Positions 18,461 to 27,193 are shown, counted from the stretch's first letter. The stretch: DNA of 64,000 nucleotides from Sandaracinus amylolyticus (GCF_000737325.1 NZ_CP011125.1:9858001-9922000), one strand, 5' to 3'. Notes: generated from the letters alone by a model not told the origin. A program made the numbers and translations.

Positions 18461-19711
18461 ATGTCCGATCCCTACCTGCTTCTGACGTTCATTCCGCTCT
18501 ATCGCGATGCCGCGGGCCGCCTCTACACGGACCGCCTCTGGCAGCGCGATCTGGTCCGCCACTTCGACTACATCCCGCACGTCCGCCTCGCGTGCCCGGT
18601 GCGGCGCATCGAGGACGCGGTCGGCGTCGATCTCGCGCACGTCGAGGTGCCCGAGGGCACGCGCTTCGAGATCGTCGAGCTGCCGTGGACGCCCTCGGTG
18701 CGCTCCGCGTTGATGGCGTTGCCTCACACCATGCGCGTGCTGCACCGCGGCATCCGCGACGCGGGCCTGGTGCACTCGGGCATCGTGGGCTGGCCGTATC
18801 CGCTCGGCTGGATCGCGAACGCGATGGCGATGGCGCAGCAGAAGCCGCTGGTGCTCGTCGTCGAGAGCACGCCGTGGCGCATCGCGGGCACCGGCGCCGA
18901 GCGGCCCGTGCACGTGCTGCGCGCGCTCACGACCGAGGCGCTCGGGCGCTTCTTCGTCAACCGCGCGGACCTCACGTTCTTCACGCACGAGGGCTACCGG
19001 CGCGAGCTCTCGACGAACCCGCGCGGGCGCGCGTTCATCACGCCCGCGGCGTGGATCGACGAGAAGGACGTGCTCACGCGCGACGAGGCGACGCGCGTCT
19101 GGCAGGCCAAGCGCGAGCGGACGCCGCGCTTCGTGTACCCGTCGCGGCTGCTGCGCGAGAAGGGCACCGACGTGCTGCTCGACGCGCTGCGCACGCTCGA
19201 GGCGCAGGGCACGTCGGTGCAGGTCGACGTGATCGGCGTCGGCGATCGACGCAGCGCGTTCGAGGAAGCGGCGCAGCGGCTGCGCGTGGTGAAGCTGCGC
19301 TTCCTCGAGCCGGTCTCGTACGGCGAGCCGTTCTTCCGCTTCCTCGACGGCTATCACGCGGTGTTGGTGCCGCAGCTCGGCGACGAGCAGCCGCGCATCC
19401 TCTTCGACGCGTACGCGCGCGCGCTGCCGGTGCTCGCGTCGGACACGCCGGGCGTGTCGGCGTTCGTCGAGGATCGTGTGACCGGGCGCCTGCACGCACG
19501 GGGCGACGCGACGGATCTCGCAGCGCTGCTCGAGTGGGCGCACGGCCACGGCGGCGAGCTCGAGCGCATGGGCATCGTCGCGCGCGAGCGCGCGCTGACG
19601 TTCACCCACCGCGCGATGCACGAAGCGCGAGCGCGCGTCCTGCGCGAGCACTACGCGACCACGGTGACCCCGGTGGAGACGCGAAAGCCCGAGGTCGCCG
19701 AGGTCGCGTGA
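18461..19711 (+). CDS. GT4-like glycosyltransferase
   Basis: From ATG 18461 (MSDPYLLLTFIPLYRD) the product is 416 aa with a GT-B fold: an N-terminal acceptor half and a C-terminal Rossmann half (FVYPSRLLREKGTDVLLDAL, VDVIGVGDRR, and ILFDAYARALPVLASDTPGV holding the nucleotide-sugar Glu/Asp region). It should transfer a sugar from an NDP-sugar to an envelope glycan or lipid; the substrates cannot be read from sequence. Its stop overlaps the GTG start of the AroE-like gene by four bases (GTGA), so the two are co-translated. An in-frame ATG at 18413 is upstream of the natural N terminus. Confidence 0.88.
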   Translation: MSDPYLLLTFIPLYRDAAGRLYTDRLWQRDLVRHFDYIPHVRLACPVRRIEDAVGVDLAHVEVPEGTRFEIVELPWTPSVRSALMALPHTMRVLHRGIRDAGLVHSGIVGWPYPLGWIANAMAMAQQKPLVLVVESTPWRIAGTGAERPVHVLRALTTEALGRFFVNRADLTFFTHEGYRRELSTNPRGRAFITPAAWIDEKDVLTRDEATRVWQAKRERTPRFVYPSRLLREKGTDVLLDALRTLEAQGTSVQVDVIGVGDRRSAFEEAAQRLRVVKLRFLEPVSYGEPFFRFLDGYHAVLVPQLGDEQPRILFDAYARALPVLASDTPGVSAFVEDRVTGRLHARGDATDLAALLEWAHGHGGELERMGIVARERALTFTHRAMHEARARVLREHYATTVTPVETRKPEVAEVA

Positions 19712-20529
19712 CGACCCGGCTCACGATCGGTCGCGACACGACGCTCTGCATGTCGCTCTCGGGGCGGCCCGGATCGTTCGGCTCGCGCTTCCACAACCAT
19801 CTGTACGCGGCGCTCGGGCTCGACTGGATCTACAAGGCGTTCTCCACGAGCGATCTGCCCGCGGCGATCGGCGGCGTGCGCGCGCTCGGGATCCGTGGCT
19901 GCGCGATCTCGATGCCGTTCAAGGAGGCGGTGATCCCGCTGCTCGACGCGCTCGCGCCCTCGGCGCGCGCCATCGAGTCGGTGAACACCATCGTGAACGA
20001 CGACGGCCGGCTGACCGGGCACAACACCGACTACGCGGCGGTCCGCACGCTGCTCGAGCGGCACGCGATCGCGCCGAGCACCCGGTTCGTGCTTCGCGGC
20101 AGCGGCGGCATGGCGAAGGCGGTCGCGACCGCGCTGCGCGACGCGGGCTTCCGCGACGGAGTCATCGTCGCGCGCAACGAGACCAGCGGCCCGGCGCTCG
20201 CGAAGGCGCTCGGCTTCGCGTGGCAGCGCGACGTGGCAGGCGTGCGCGCGCCGATGCTGGTCAACGTCACCCCGCTCGGCATGACCGGCCCCGACGCCCA
20301 GGCGCTCGCGTTCGACGACGAGACGATCGCCGCAGCCGAGATCGCGTTCGACGTCGTCGCGATGCCGCCCGAGACGCCCTTCGTCGCGCGCGCCCGTGCG
20401 CTCGGCAAGAAGGTGATCACCGGCGACGAGGTGATCGTGCTGCAAGCCGTCGATCAGTTCGTGCTCTACACCGGCATCACGCCGAGCCCGGAGCAGATCG
20501 CAGCCGCCGCCCGCCACGCGCTCACGTGA
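19708..20529 (+). CDS. shikimate 5-dehydrogenase-like protein (AroE family)
   Basis: A 273-aa protein starting at GTG 19708, coupled to the preceding glycosyltransferase by a four-base overlap. The AroE fold is clear: ISMPFKEAVIPLLDAL with the catalytic Lys, SVNTIVN, GHNTDYAAVRTLL with the catalytic Asp, and the NADP site LRGSGGMAKAVATALRDAG. It should reduce 3-dehydroshikimate or a related hydroxy-acid with NADPH. The N terminus (CMSLSGRPGSFGSRFHNHLY) and MPFKE instead of the usual NVTxPxK point to an AroE-like paralogue, so it may not be the housekeeping enzyme. The 3' end overlaps the convergent DUF429 gene by 8 bp. Confidence 0.88.
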   Translation: MTTRLTIGRDTTLCMSLSGRPGSFGSRFHNHLYAALGLDWIYKAFSTSDLPAAIGGVRALGIRGCAISMPFKEAVIPLLDALAPSARAIESVNTIVNDDGRLTGHNTDYAAVRTLLERHAIAPSTRFVLRGSGGMAKAVATALRDAGFRDGVIVARNETSGPALAKALGFAWQRDVAGVRAPMLVNVTPLGMTGPDAQALAFDDETIAAAEIAFDVVAMPPETPFVARARALGKKVITGDEVIVLQAVDQFVLYTGITPSPEQIAAAARHALT

Positions 20530-21436
20530 GCCGCACCGACGGGAGCCCGAGGATCCCTCCCTCCACGGGATCTCGCCCGGACTCCAGCGCGCGTCCCTCG
20601 AGCACGCAGCGCAGCAATCCCGCCGCGGACATCAGCGCGTCGAAGTCGTCCTCGCTCTCCCGCGCGAGCGCGAGCTCGAGCTCGCGCAGCGAGACGTCGT
20701 GATCGCGCACCCACGCCGCGCTCGTCAGCGTCGTGATCGCCTGCTCGCGCACCTCGCGCGACGTCTTCGCGAGCCGCGAGATCGGCGCCGGCAGCTCGGG
20801 CGCGAGCGCGAGCGCGTAGCACACGCGCGGATAGATCTCGGCGATCGCGATCTTCCGCGCGATCGCGTCGAGCGCGCCGTCGAACGGCGTCACCGCGAAG
20901 TCGCACGTGCCGCTCAGCATCCGCGCGAGCTCCGCCCACAGCACGCGCGTGCCCGAGCCCACCGTCCCCGGCACGCCCGACACGACGAACGGCGACTTCG
21001 CGTCCGTCGCGACGTCGATGTCGCGCAGCAGTCGCCCTCCGGCGCGCGCCCAGAACGCGTCGAGCGAGCCCTTCCCGGCCGGCACCGCGATGAACGGTCG
21101 ATCGTGTCGCCACGCCGCGGCCGAGCTCGCCTCGCGCGCGAACGACGGCGCCTCGCACGCGAGCACGAGCCAGGTGAGGAAGTCGTTCGCCTCGCGCCAC
21201 GCCGGCACCGCAGCGCGCGCCCCTTCGAGATACCCGCGCGGCACGCCGAGCGCCGCGTCGATCCCGATCACGGTGCGCCCCGGCAGCGCGCGCGCGAACC
21301 CGAGCAGCCCGTCGAGCGTCGGCGTCACGTCGTCGAGCGGCGCGATGCGCCGCATCCCGACCTCCGCGACCCACGCCCGTCGACCTGCGAGCTCCTTGCT
21401 CCAGTCGACGCAGACGAACCGATCCCAGCGCGCCAT
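20522..21436 (-). CDS. DUF429-like protein
   Basis: A 304-aa cytosolic protein beginning RFVCVDWSKELAGRRAWVAEV, with IGIDAALGVPRGYLE near 78 and a central GSGTRVLWAELARML. The two Asp-containing strands are arranged as in RNase-H-like DUF429 proteins, a family predicted to be nucleases or nucleotide-binding proteins but without established function. No membrane segments. It is the first gene of a leftward run and aguB starts about 900 bp further along, only 10 bp after this gene's start on the complementary side. Family assignment is from motif pattern and is moderately sure. Confidence 0.65.
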   Translation of the reverse strand: MARWDRFVCVDWSKELAGRRAWVAEVGMRRIAPLDDVTPTLDGLLGFARALPGRTVIGIDAALGVPRGYLEGARAAVPAWREANDFLTWLVLACEAPSFAREASSAAAWRHDRPFIAVPAGKGSLDAFWARAGGRLLRDIDVATDAKSPFVVSGVPGTVGSGTRVLWAELARMLSGTCDFAVTPFDGALDAIARKIAIAEIYPRVCYALALAPELPAPISRLAKTSREVREQAITTLTSAAWVRDHDVSLRELELALARESEDDFDALMSAAGLLRCVLEGRALESGRDPVEGGILGLPSVRLT

Positions 21437-21446
21437 CGCGCCGCGA

Positions 21447-22349
21447 TCACACCTTGCCGGCCGCGCGCACCACGTGCTGTCCGTCGGCGGTCATCAGCAC
21501 GCCGTAGAGCTCGGGGCGGCGATCACGGAAGAAGCCCCAGCTCGCGCGGTAGCTCGCGATCTTCTGGCGATCGAACGTCGCCATCACGAGCCCCTCGGTC
21601 GTGCGGTCGAGCTCGCTCACCTTGTCGCCGCGCATGTCGGCGACGAACGACGAGCCGTAGAACGTCTGCGTCAGCTCGTGGCCGATGCGGTTCGCCGCGA
21701 TCACCGGCGTCGCGTTCGCGACCGCGTGGCCGATCATCACGCGCTGCCACGGGTCGCGCGTGTCGAGCTCGGGCGCGTGCGGCTCGCTGCCGATCGCCGT
21801 CGGATAGAAGAGCAGCTCCGCGCCGAGCAGCGTCATCGCGCGCGCGCACTCCGGGTACCACTGGTCCCAGCAGATGCCGACGCCGAGCGTGCCGAAGCGC
21901 GTCTTCCACGCCTTGAACCCGGTGTCGCCGGGCCGGAAGTAGAACTTCTCCTCGTAGCCCGGCCCGTCGGGGATGTGGCTCTTGCGGTAGCAGCCGAGCA
22001 CGTTCCCGCCGTCGTCGACCATCGCGACGGTGTTGTAGTAAGCGCCCGGGCCCGCCTTCTCGAAGAACGAGATCGGGATGACGATGCCGAGCTCCTTCGC
22101 GAGCTTCGCGAAGAGCGCGACCGTCTCGTTGTCCTCGAAGGCACGCGCCTCCTCGAACCAGCGCTCCTTCTCCTCGCAGCAGAAGTAGGGCCCCTCGAAG
22201 AGCTCGCTCGGGAGCACCACGTTCGCGCCGCGCTTGGCCGCCTCGCGCACCCAGCCGATCACGCGCTCCACGTTCTGCGCGCGCGAGCCGCCGAGCGGAC
22301 ACTGGATCGCCGCGACGGTGACCTCGTTCGCCTGCTGCTCGATGCTCAT
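21447..22349 (-). CDS. aguB: N-carbamoylputrescine amidase
   Basis: The 300-aa protein is a nitrilase-superfamily amidohydrolase converting N-carbamoylputrescine to putrescine, CO2 and ammonia. The triad is visible as Glu in LPSELFEG (near 49), Lys in CYRKSHIPDG (near 120) and Cys in GVGICWDQWYPE (near 155). The CN-hydrolase signature VAAIQCPLGG starts the domain. Length is standard. ATG 22349 overlaps the aguA stop by four bases (ATGA), so the two enzymes of agmatine degradation are co-translated, with AguA acting first. The neighbourhood makes this assignment stronger than for a lone nitrilase. Confidence 0.95.
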   Translation of the reverse strand: MSIEQQANEVTVAAIQCPLGGSRAQNVERVIGWVREAAKRGANVVLPSELFEGPYFCCEEKERWFEEARAFEDNETVALFAKLAKELGIVIPISFFEKAGPGAYYNTVAMVDDGGNVLGCYRKSHIPDGPGYEEKFYFRPGDTGFKAWKTRFGTLGVGICWDQWYPECARAMTLLGAELLFYPTAIGSEPHAPELDTRDPWQRVMIGHAVANATPVIAANRIGHELTQTFYGSSFVADMRGDKVSELDRTTEGLVMATFDRQKIASYRASWGFFRDRRPELYGVLMTADGQHVVRAAGKV

Positions 22350-23404
22350 CGGGATCGCTCCGGCTGCTGCTGGGTGATGCAGTGGAAGGCGCCGCCGCCT
22401 TCGAGGATCGTCTTGCTCATCCGCCCGACCACGCGGTGCTCGGGGAAGAGGGGCTCGAGCGCGCGCACCGCGGCCTCGTCCCAAGGCGTGCCGTAGGTGG
22501 GCACCACGACGCTCGTGTTGCCCACGTAGAAGTTCGCGTAGCTCGCCGGCATGATCTCGCCGTCGTCGTCGACGACCCGCCCCGGCGAGGGCATCCGTAC
22601 CACCTGGAGCTTCCGACCCTTCGCGTCCACCATCGACGCGAGGTCGCGCGCGATCTCCTCGAGCACCGCCGCGTTCGGGTCGTCGTCGCCGCTCGGCGCC
22701 ATGCACACCACGACGCCCGGCGCGACGAAGCGCGCGAGCGTGTCGACGTGCCCGTCGGTGTGATCGTTCAGCAGGCCGTTCTTCAGCCAGAGCACGCGCC
22801 GCACCCCGAGCGCGCCCTCGAGCACGCGCTCGATCGCCGCACGATCGAGCTTCGGGTTGCGGTTGCGGTTGAGCATGCACTGCTCGGTCGTGAGCACCGT
22901 GCCCTCGCCGTCGACCTCGATCGCGCCGCCCTCGCACACGAAGTCGAGCGCGAACGGGTGCACCTCGTCGCCGACGATCGCCTGCACGCGCTGCGCGAGG
23001 TCGGGGTCGCCCTCGAGCTCGTACTTGCCGCCCCAGCCGTTGAACACGAAGCGCACCGAGCCGAGGCGCAGCGAGCGATCGAGCAAGAACACCGGCGCGG
23101 TGTCGCGCAGCCAGATGTCGCCGTACGCCTGGCGGTGGAAGCGCGCGCCGAGGTGCCCGAGCGCCGCGCGCGCGTCGCGCTCGTCCTTCTCGGTGCGCAC
23201 CAGGATCTCGAGGCGCTCGCCGCGCGGCGAGCCGGTCTGGGGATCGGGATCGGCGATGCCGTCGCAGAGCCCGACGAATTCGCGCTGCGCGGCGCCGAGC
23301 GACTCCTCCCAGAGCGTCTCGTCGCTCGGCCACGCGAGCCAGACGGCTTCGTGCCGCGCCCACTCGGCGGGCTGCTGGAATCCGGCTTCGTGGGGCGTCT
23401 TCAT
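22346..23404 (-). CDS. aguA: agmatine deiminase
   Basis: The 352-aa enzyme hydrolyses agmatine to N-carbamoylputrescine and ammonia. It has the peptidyl-arginine-deiminase-like fold with RHEAVWLAWPSDETLWEES near the N terminus, GDIWLRDTAPVF (metal-free substrate Asp), VCEGGAIEVDGEGT, NDHTDGHVDTLARF (catalytic His/Asp) and the catalytic Cys in EGGGAFHCITQQQP close to the C terminus. All expected catalytic residues are present. It is coupled to aguB, giving an arginine/agmatine-to-putrescine route. The start ATG 23404 lies 35 bp after the stop of the next upstream gene, so the unit may be longer. Confidence 0.96.
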   Translation of the reverse strand: MKTPHEAGFQQPAEWARHEAVWLAWPSDETLWEESLGAAQREFVGLCDGIADPDPQTGSPRGERLEILVRTEKDERDARAALGHLGARFHRQAYGDIWLRDTAPVFLLDRSLRLGSVRFVFNGWGGKYELEGDPDLAQRVQAIVGDEVHPFALDFVCEGGAIEVDGEGTVLTTEQCMLNRNRNPKLDRAAIERVLEGALGVRRVLWLKNGLLNDHTDGHVDTLARFVAPGVVVCMAPSGDDDPNAAVLEEIARDLASMVDAKGRKLQVVRMPSPGRVVDDDGEIMPASYANFYVGNTSVVVPTYGTPWDEAAVRALEPLFPEHRVVGRMSKTILEGGGAFHCITQQQPERSR

Positions 23405-23439
23405 GGGCGCGAGGTGTAGCAGGATCGCGAGAAGCGCGA

Positions 23440-24819
23440 TCAGTCGAGCCAGCCCTCGAGCCAGCGCTCCGCCTCGCGCTCGTCGATGGGCGCGCCGAGC
23501 GCGGCGACGAGCGCGAAGTATGCCTCCGCGACCTCCTCGCGATCCGCGGTGTCGAGCTCCATCCGCGCGAGCGACGTGACGAACGTCTCGAGCACGCGCC
23601 TCGCGGCGTCGAGCGAGGTCGCCTTCGGCGCCGCACCGCGCGCCTTCGTCCACGCCGCGCACGCGCGCTCGCCGCGCCGGCGGTCGTGATCGACCCAGTC
23701 GCGGAACGGATTCTCGAGGTTCGCGGCGATCCACGCGTCGTCCTTCGCGCCGCGGATCTCGACGTGCGCCACCGCGCGCAGCGCCGCGCGCAGCGCGGGC
23801 ACCGCCGAGCGACGCACGCCGTCGATCTCGACGCGCGCGAGCGCGGGCCACGAGGACGGAACGCGCGACGGATCGATCCCGTACGCGTCGCGCAGCTGCA
23901 GCGTGTGGAGGCGCGGCAGCTCCGCGAGACGCTCGACGTGCTCGACGCTGCCTCGGAGCGAGAGCGCCTCCAGCGCGACGTAGCGGGTCAGGATCGACGC
24001 GTCGGTCCCGCCGTGGATCGACAGCCGCCGCACCGCGACGAGCCCGGGCACGAACGCGCCGGGCCCGCTCGTGTGCACGTCGAGCTCGGCGTCGGGCGCG
24101 ACGACGTCGAGCTCGCGCAGATCGTCGACCCGCAGCGTCTCGAGCTCCGGGCCCACCGCCAGCGTCATGCCGCGCGTCCCGTCGAGCGAGAGCTCGAGCA
24201 GCCGGGTGCCCGAGACGTCGATCGTGCGCTCCCCGTGCCCGCTCCAGCGCAGGGTGTCGATGCGCGGCTGGGTCGCGATCCAGTCGAGCACACGCGCGTC
24301 GGGGCCGCGGTAGTCGATCTCGGTGAGCGCCGTGAGCGCGTCGAGCGCGCTCCAGTCGGGCGGCGGCTGCGGCAGACCCGGCACCGACGGCGGGAGCCCG
24401 ATCGCGAGACGCCACGTGCCCGGCGCGAGCTCGTGCGTCGTGCCCGCGATCGTGATGCGCACCGGACCGGGCGCGTCGGCGCGCGGCGGGCGAGGACGAC
24501 GACCGAGCCGCGCCCACGCCAGGTGACGCGCGAGGCCCCAGCCCGACATCCCGCCCGGGCGCGCATCGCGCGGCTCGAGCACCCCGAGCGGCAGGTAGTC
24601 GGGCGGCGGCGGGCCGTCGAGCATCGCAGGCGCGCTCGTGTCGAGCGCGGTGCAAGCGCGCAGCGCGTCGAGCGCGGGCGCGCCATCCCCGATCCAGTCG
24701 AGCGCGGCGACGCACGGCCGCTGCATGTCGAGCGCGACGATCTGACAGGCGCCCCACCGCCCGTTCCTCAACGGGACGGCGTACACGGTGCCGACCTCGG
24801 GCGGCTTCCTGCGCGTCAT
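23440..24819 (-). CDS. leucine-rich-repeat-like protein with N-terminal Imm26-like segment
   Basis: A 459-aa soluble protein. The first 50 residues (GTVYAVPLRNGRWGACQIV) resemble the start of Imm26-type domains found in toxin-immunity proteins and their housekeeping relatives. Residues 150-370 carry irregular leucine-rich repeats of the form LETLRVDDLRELDV and LEALSLRGSVEHVERL. The C-terminal 90 residues are helical and acidic. There is no signal peptide and no obvious toxin gene next to it, so an immunity role is only a suggestion. ATG 24819 is chosen because upstream codons lie in Arg-rich repeat DNA. That upstream repeat frame ends at 24816, overlapping this start as ATGA. Confidence 0.72.
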   Translation of the reverse strand: MTRRKPPEVGTVYAVPLRNGRWGACQIVALDMQRPCVAALDWIGDGAPALDALRACTALDTSAPAMLDGPPPPDYLPLGVLEPRDARPGGMSGWGLARHLAWARLGRRPRPPRADAPGPVRITIAGTTHELAPGTWRLAIGLPPSVPGLPQPPPDWSALDALTALTEIDYRGPDARVLDWIATQPRIDTLRWSGHGERTIDVSGTRLLELSLDGTRGMTLAVGPELETLRVDDLRELDVVAPDAELDVHTSGPGAFVPGLVAVRRLSIHGGTDASILTRYVALEALSLRGSVEHVERLAELPRLHTLQLRDAYGIDPSRVPSSWPALARVEIDGVRRSAVPALRAALRAVAHVEIRGAKDDAWIAANLENPFRDWVDHDRRRGERACAAWTKARGAAPKATSLDAARRVLETFVTSLARMELDTADREEVAEAYFALVAALGAPIDEREAERWLEGWLD

Positions 24820-24853
24820 CCCGCCGAGGATGCCCGCGAACGGCCGACCTCGC

Positions 24854-25147
24854 AGGGCTGCATCGCGCGTCGCGACGGCGCGACGGCCGCTGCGAGCCTT
24901 CGCAGCGCGCCTCGAGCGCGCGTGACGCGCGCTGCGGGCCTCCCCAGCGCGCATCGCGACGGCGTCACGGGCGCTGCGAGCCTTCCCGGCGCGCGGTGAG
25001 ACGGCGTCACCCGCGCTGCGCGCCTCCCCAGCGCGCGATCCGCCGGCGAGCGCACCGCTGCGAAGCTTCGTACCGCGTGATCCGCCGGCGAACGCACCCC
25101 TGCGAAGCGTCGCAGCGGCCGATCCGCCGGCGCACAGGCCGCTACGG
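24854..25147. repeat. seven-copy degenerate 42-bp tandem repeat
   Basis: Seven units of exactly 42 bp run from 24854 to 25147, with boundaries at 24896, 24938, 24980, 25022, 25064 and 25106. Each unit ends in a form of CGCTGCGA. Units 3-4 share CTCCCCAGCGCGC-type starts and the last three share GATCCGCCGGCG. Divergence between copies is substantial. Because 42 is a multiple of three, both strands stay open as 14-residue repeats (for example a 93-codon leftward frame 25097-24816). The array fills most of the 387-bp space between the leucine-rich-repeat gene and the FAM20-like gene; I see no other feature there. Composition argues against a real protein. Confidence 0.85.
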
Positions 25148-25206
25148 CGTCTTCGGGCGGCGGGTACCCCGGCGAGCGAGCGTCTTTGATACCTCGCGGC
25201 GGGCGA

Positions 25207-26313
25207 TCACCGCTCGAGCCACACCGCGTCGCCGCGCGCGGCGAGCGTCGCGTCGACGTGCTCGAGGAGCACGCGGCGTCGCTCCTCGAGGTGCTCGAGC
25301 TGGGTCTCGTCGAGCGCCGCGCCGAGCGGGTCGCCCATCAGGCGCGCGCGCAGATCGTCCATCGTGAGCGCACGGATCGTGTCGATCGTCGAGCGGCGGA
25401 AGCGCTGCAGCGCGCGCAGTCGGGCGTCCATGTACCCGAAGCGCGCGCGGTGGCGCAGGAAGCACGCGCCGTGATCGAGGAACACCAGCGGCCCACCGGG
25501 CTCGCGGGTGCGGAGGTTCGTGAAGTCGCCGCCCCAGCGATCGGTGTTGTGCGCGAGGTAGTCGAACAGCACGAGGTCGGAGAGCTCGGCCGCGCGATCG
25601 CCGCGATCGGGATCGCCCGCCGAGGGCCCTTCGCCGCGGGTCGGGATCGGCACCGTCCCCGAGGCGAGCGCCGCGTACTCGCGCGGGCGCTGGAACGGGG
25701 TGATCGCGAGCGCGCCGTCGAGCCGGATCCAGCGCTCCCAGCCGCGCCCGAGGTCGAGCGAAGGGAGCGCCTCGGGGATCCACCACACGAGCGCGCCGCG
25801 CACCGTTCCGTCGGGCTGGACCACGACCTCGCGGAGGCGCTCGGGCGCGTGCTCGCTCAGCACCGGCTCGAGCCGCGACCACGGCACGCGGCGACCGACG
25901 ACCGGCGCGACCCGTCCGAGCCCGAGCGCGCGATCGAGGTGGTACGCGGCGATCTCGGCGGCGTAGGAGCCGCTCGAGAACGTCTGCTCGGGCTTGAAGT
26001 ACCCACGCGTTCCGTCGCGCAGCGTGACGACGAACGCGACGCTGCGTCCGCCGCGCCCCCGCCCCACGCCCTCGAGCGCGGCCTCGGAGAGCGAGGTGAT
26101 GCGCGGGGCGTCGGGCTCGCCGAGGAACGCGTCGATCCGCGTGATCGCGGTCGCGGGCTCGGCGGGCGGGAGCTCGATCGTGAAGGAGGGCGCGAGCGCG
26201 AGGGGCTCGAGCGCGGCGTCGGGTCGCTCTTCGGGCGTGCCGCACGAGGCAGCGATCAGCGCGACCACACCGCAGGCCGACGCGGCCGAACGCGCGCGTG
26301 TGCGGGGGCCCAT
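25207..26313 (-). CDS. secreted FAM20/four-jointed-like kinase-fold lipoprotein
   Basis: The 368-aa protein has a signal peptide with lipobox-like IAASC (residues 20-24), so it is probably anchored outside the cytosol. The body resembles FAM20/four-jointed secretory-pathway kinases: GYFKP with the ATP Lys near 107, AAEIAAYHLDRALGLGRVAP with Glu 120, PVVGRRV, then FDYLAHNTDRWGGDF with catalytic-loop Asp 258, and GPLVFLDHGACF with a metal-binding Asp 280 in place of the DFG Asp. These correspond in order to the HNMDRH and LDNGRGF segments of FAM20 proteins as I recall them. Bacterial relatives are little studied. It could be an active extracytoplasmic kinase; all the key residues are present. 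Start ATG 26313. Confidence 0.72.
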   Translation of the reverse strand: MGPRTRARSAASACGVVALIAASCGTPEERPDAALEPLALAPSFTIELPPAEPATAITRIDAFLGEPDAPRITSLSEAALEGVGRGRGGRSVAFVVTLRDGTRGYFKPEQTFSSGSYAAEIAAYHLDRALGLGRVAPVVGRRVPWSRLEPVLSEHAPERLREVVVQPDGTVRGALVWWIPEALPSLDLGRGWERWIRLDGALAITPFQRPREYAALASGTVPIPTRGEGPSAGDPDRGDRAAELSDLVLFDYLAHNTDRWGGDFTNLRTREPGGPLVFLDHGACFLRHRARFGYMDARLRALQRFRRSTIDTIRALTMDDLRARLMGDPLGAALDETQLEHLEERRRVLLEHVDATLAARGDAVWLER

Positions 26314-26478
26314 CGCGCGGATCGTCGTGCGCGCTGGAGTCGATTGTCCACAAAGCGGCGGAGCGCGCGCGGAGCGCTCCGCGTGCCGCGGGTGCGTCGG
26401 GATCGTCGCGGAATTCGCGAGGCACTCTTCTTGAAGAACGCGCTCGCGATGACCTCCCGCCGCGCGAAGGATTCCACC

Positions 26479-27174
26479 ATGCCGTTCGTCGTGGAGCGCC
26501 CGAGCACGGGCCCCCACGCACCCCCGGTCCTCTGCGAGCTGCGCACCGTGGTGCGGCTCGTCGACGGAGACCGCGCACCGATGCCCGCGTCGCGCACCGT
26601 CGCGCGCGCGAGCGTGATCCCGCCGAGCACGATCAAGTCGCGCGAGCCGACGGCGCGCTTCTCGTCGGCGCCGCCGTCGATCGCGCCGCCGAGCACGTCG
26701 CGTCCGGCGATGCCCGCGATCCCGCCGAGCCCGGCGCTGCCGCGCGTCGAGCCGTTCGGGATCGACCGACGTCCTTCGTCGGCGCCGCCCGCGGCGACGA
26801 AGCCCGCGTCGGTCAGCGAGAGCGGCATCGTCGCCAAGCCCGCGACGGCGAGCTCGAGCGGCATCGTGGCCAAGCCCGCCGCGCCGGTCGCGAAGTCGGC
26901 GGCGGCGAAGCCGGTGCCGAGCGCGACGAAGCCCGGGGCGTCGAGCACGCGTCCGCCCGCGCCGCCCACGGTGCGTCCGCCCGCGCCGCCGGGGTCGCGA
27001 CCGTCGATGGCGCCGCCGGGCACGAAGCTCCCGGCGCCGAGCGCGAAGCTCCCGCCCGCGCCGCCGCTGCCGGGACAGCGCCTGTCGATCCCGCCGCCGC
27101 CGCCGGGCTACGTGCCCCGCGCGAGCGTGCCGTCACCGGCCGCGGTGAACGCGGCGGCGCGCAAGAAGGCGTGA
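26479..27174 (+). CDS. Pro/Ala/Ser-rich low-complexity protein
   Basis: A 231-aa protein with a 45-residue structured-looking start (MPFVVERPSTGPHAPPVLCE) and a long disordered tail of Pro, Ala, Ser and Lys, including two SGIVAKPA copies and a PPPPPG stretch near the C terminus. No signal peptide. AAGGA lies 7 bases before ATG 26479; a further in-frame ATG at 26449 is possible. The sequence avoids stops in several frames here, so low complexity makes the call less certain. It is divergent from the FAM20-like gene, with TTCTTGAAGAA (26428-26438), a short dyad, between them. Function unknown. Confidence 0.55.
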   Translation: MPFVVERPSTGPHAPPVLCELRTVVRLVDGDRAPMPASRTVARASVIPPSTIKSREPTARFSSAPPSIAPPSTSRPAMPAIPPSPALPRVEPFGIDRRPSSAPPAATKPASVSESGIVAKPATASSSGIVAKPAAPVAKSAAAKPVPSATKPGASSTRPPAPPTVRPPAPPGSRPSMAPPGTKLPAPSAKLPPAPPLPGQRLSIPPPPPGYVPRASVPSPAAVNAAARKKA

Positions 27175-27193
27175 TCGGCCGTTGGCCCGATCA
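27172..27193. terminator. hairpin between convergent genes
   Basis: TGATCGGCC (27172-27180) can pair with GGCCCGATCA (27184-27193) with one bulged base and a three-base loop. The arms include the stop codons of both convergent genes. No T-run, so a terminator role is likely but unproven. Confidence 0.4.

Noticed and set aside
14752-20529. A frame of over 1,900 codons opposite the SNF2 gene
   Set aside because: Only its final part (from GTG 19708) is the AroE-like gene; the rest mirrors the SNF2 coding frame and shows no conserved motif.
26344-26352. TTGTCCACA, one base off the DnaA box
   Set aside because: A single isolated site inside a divergent promoter region, with no AT-rich stretch or companion boxes.
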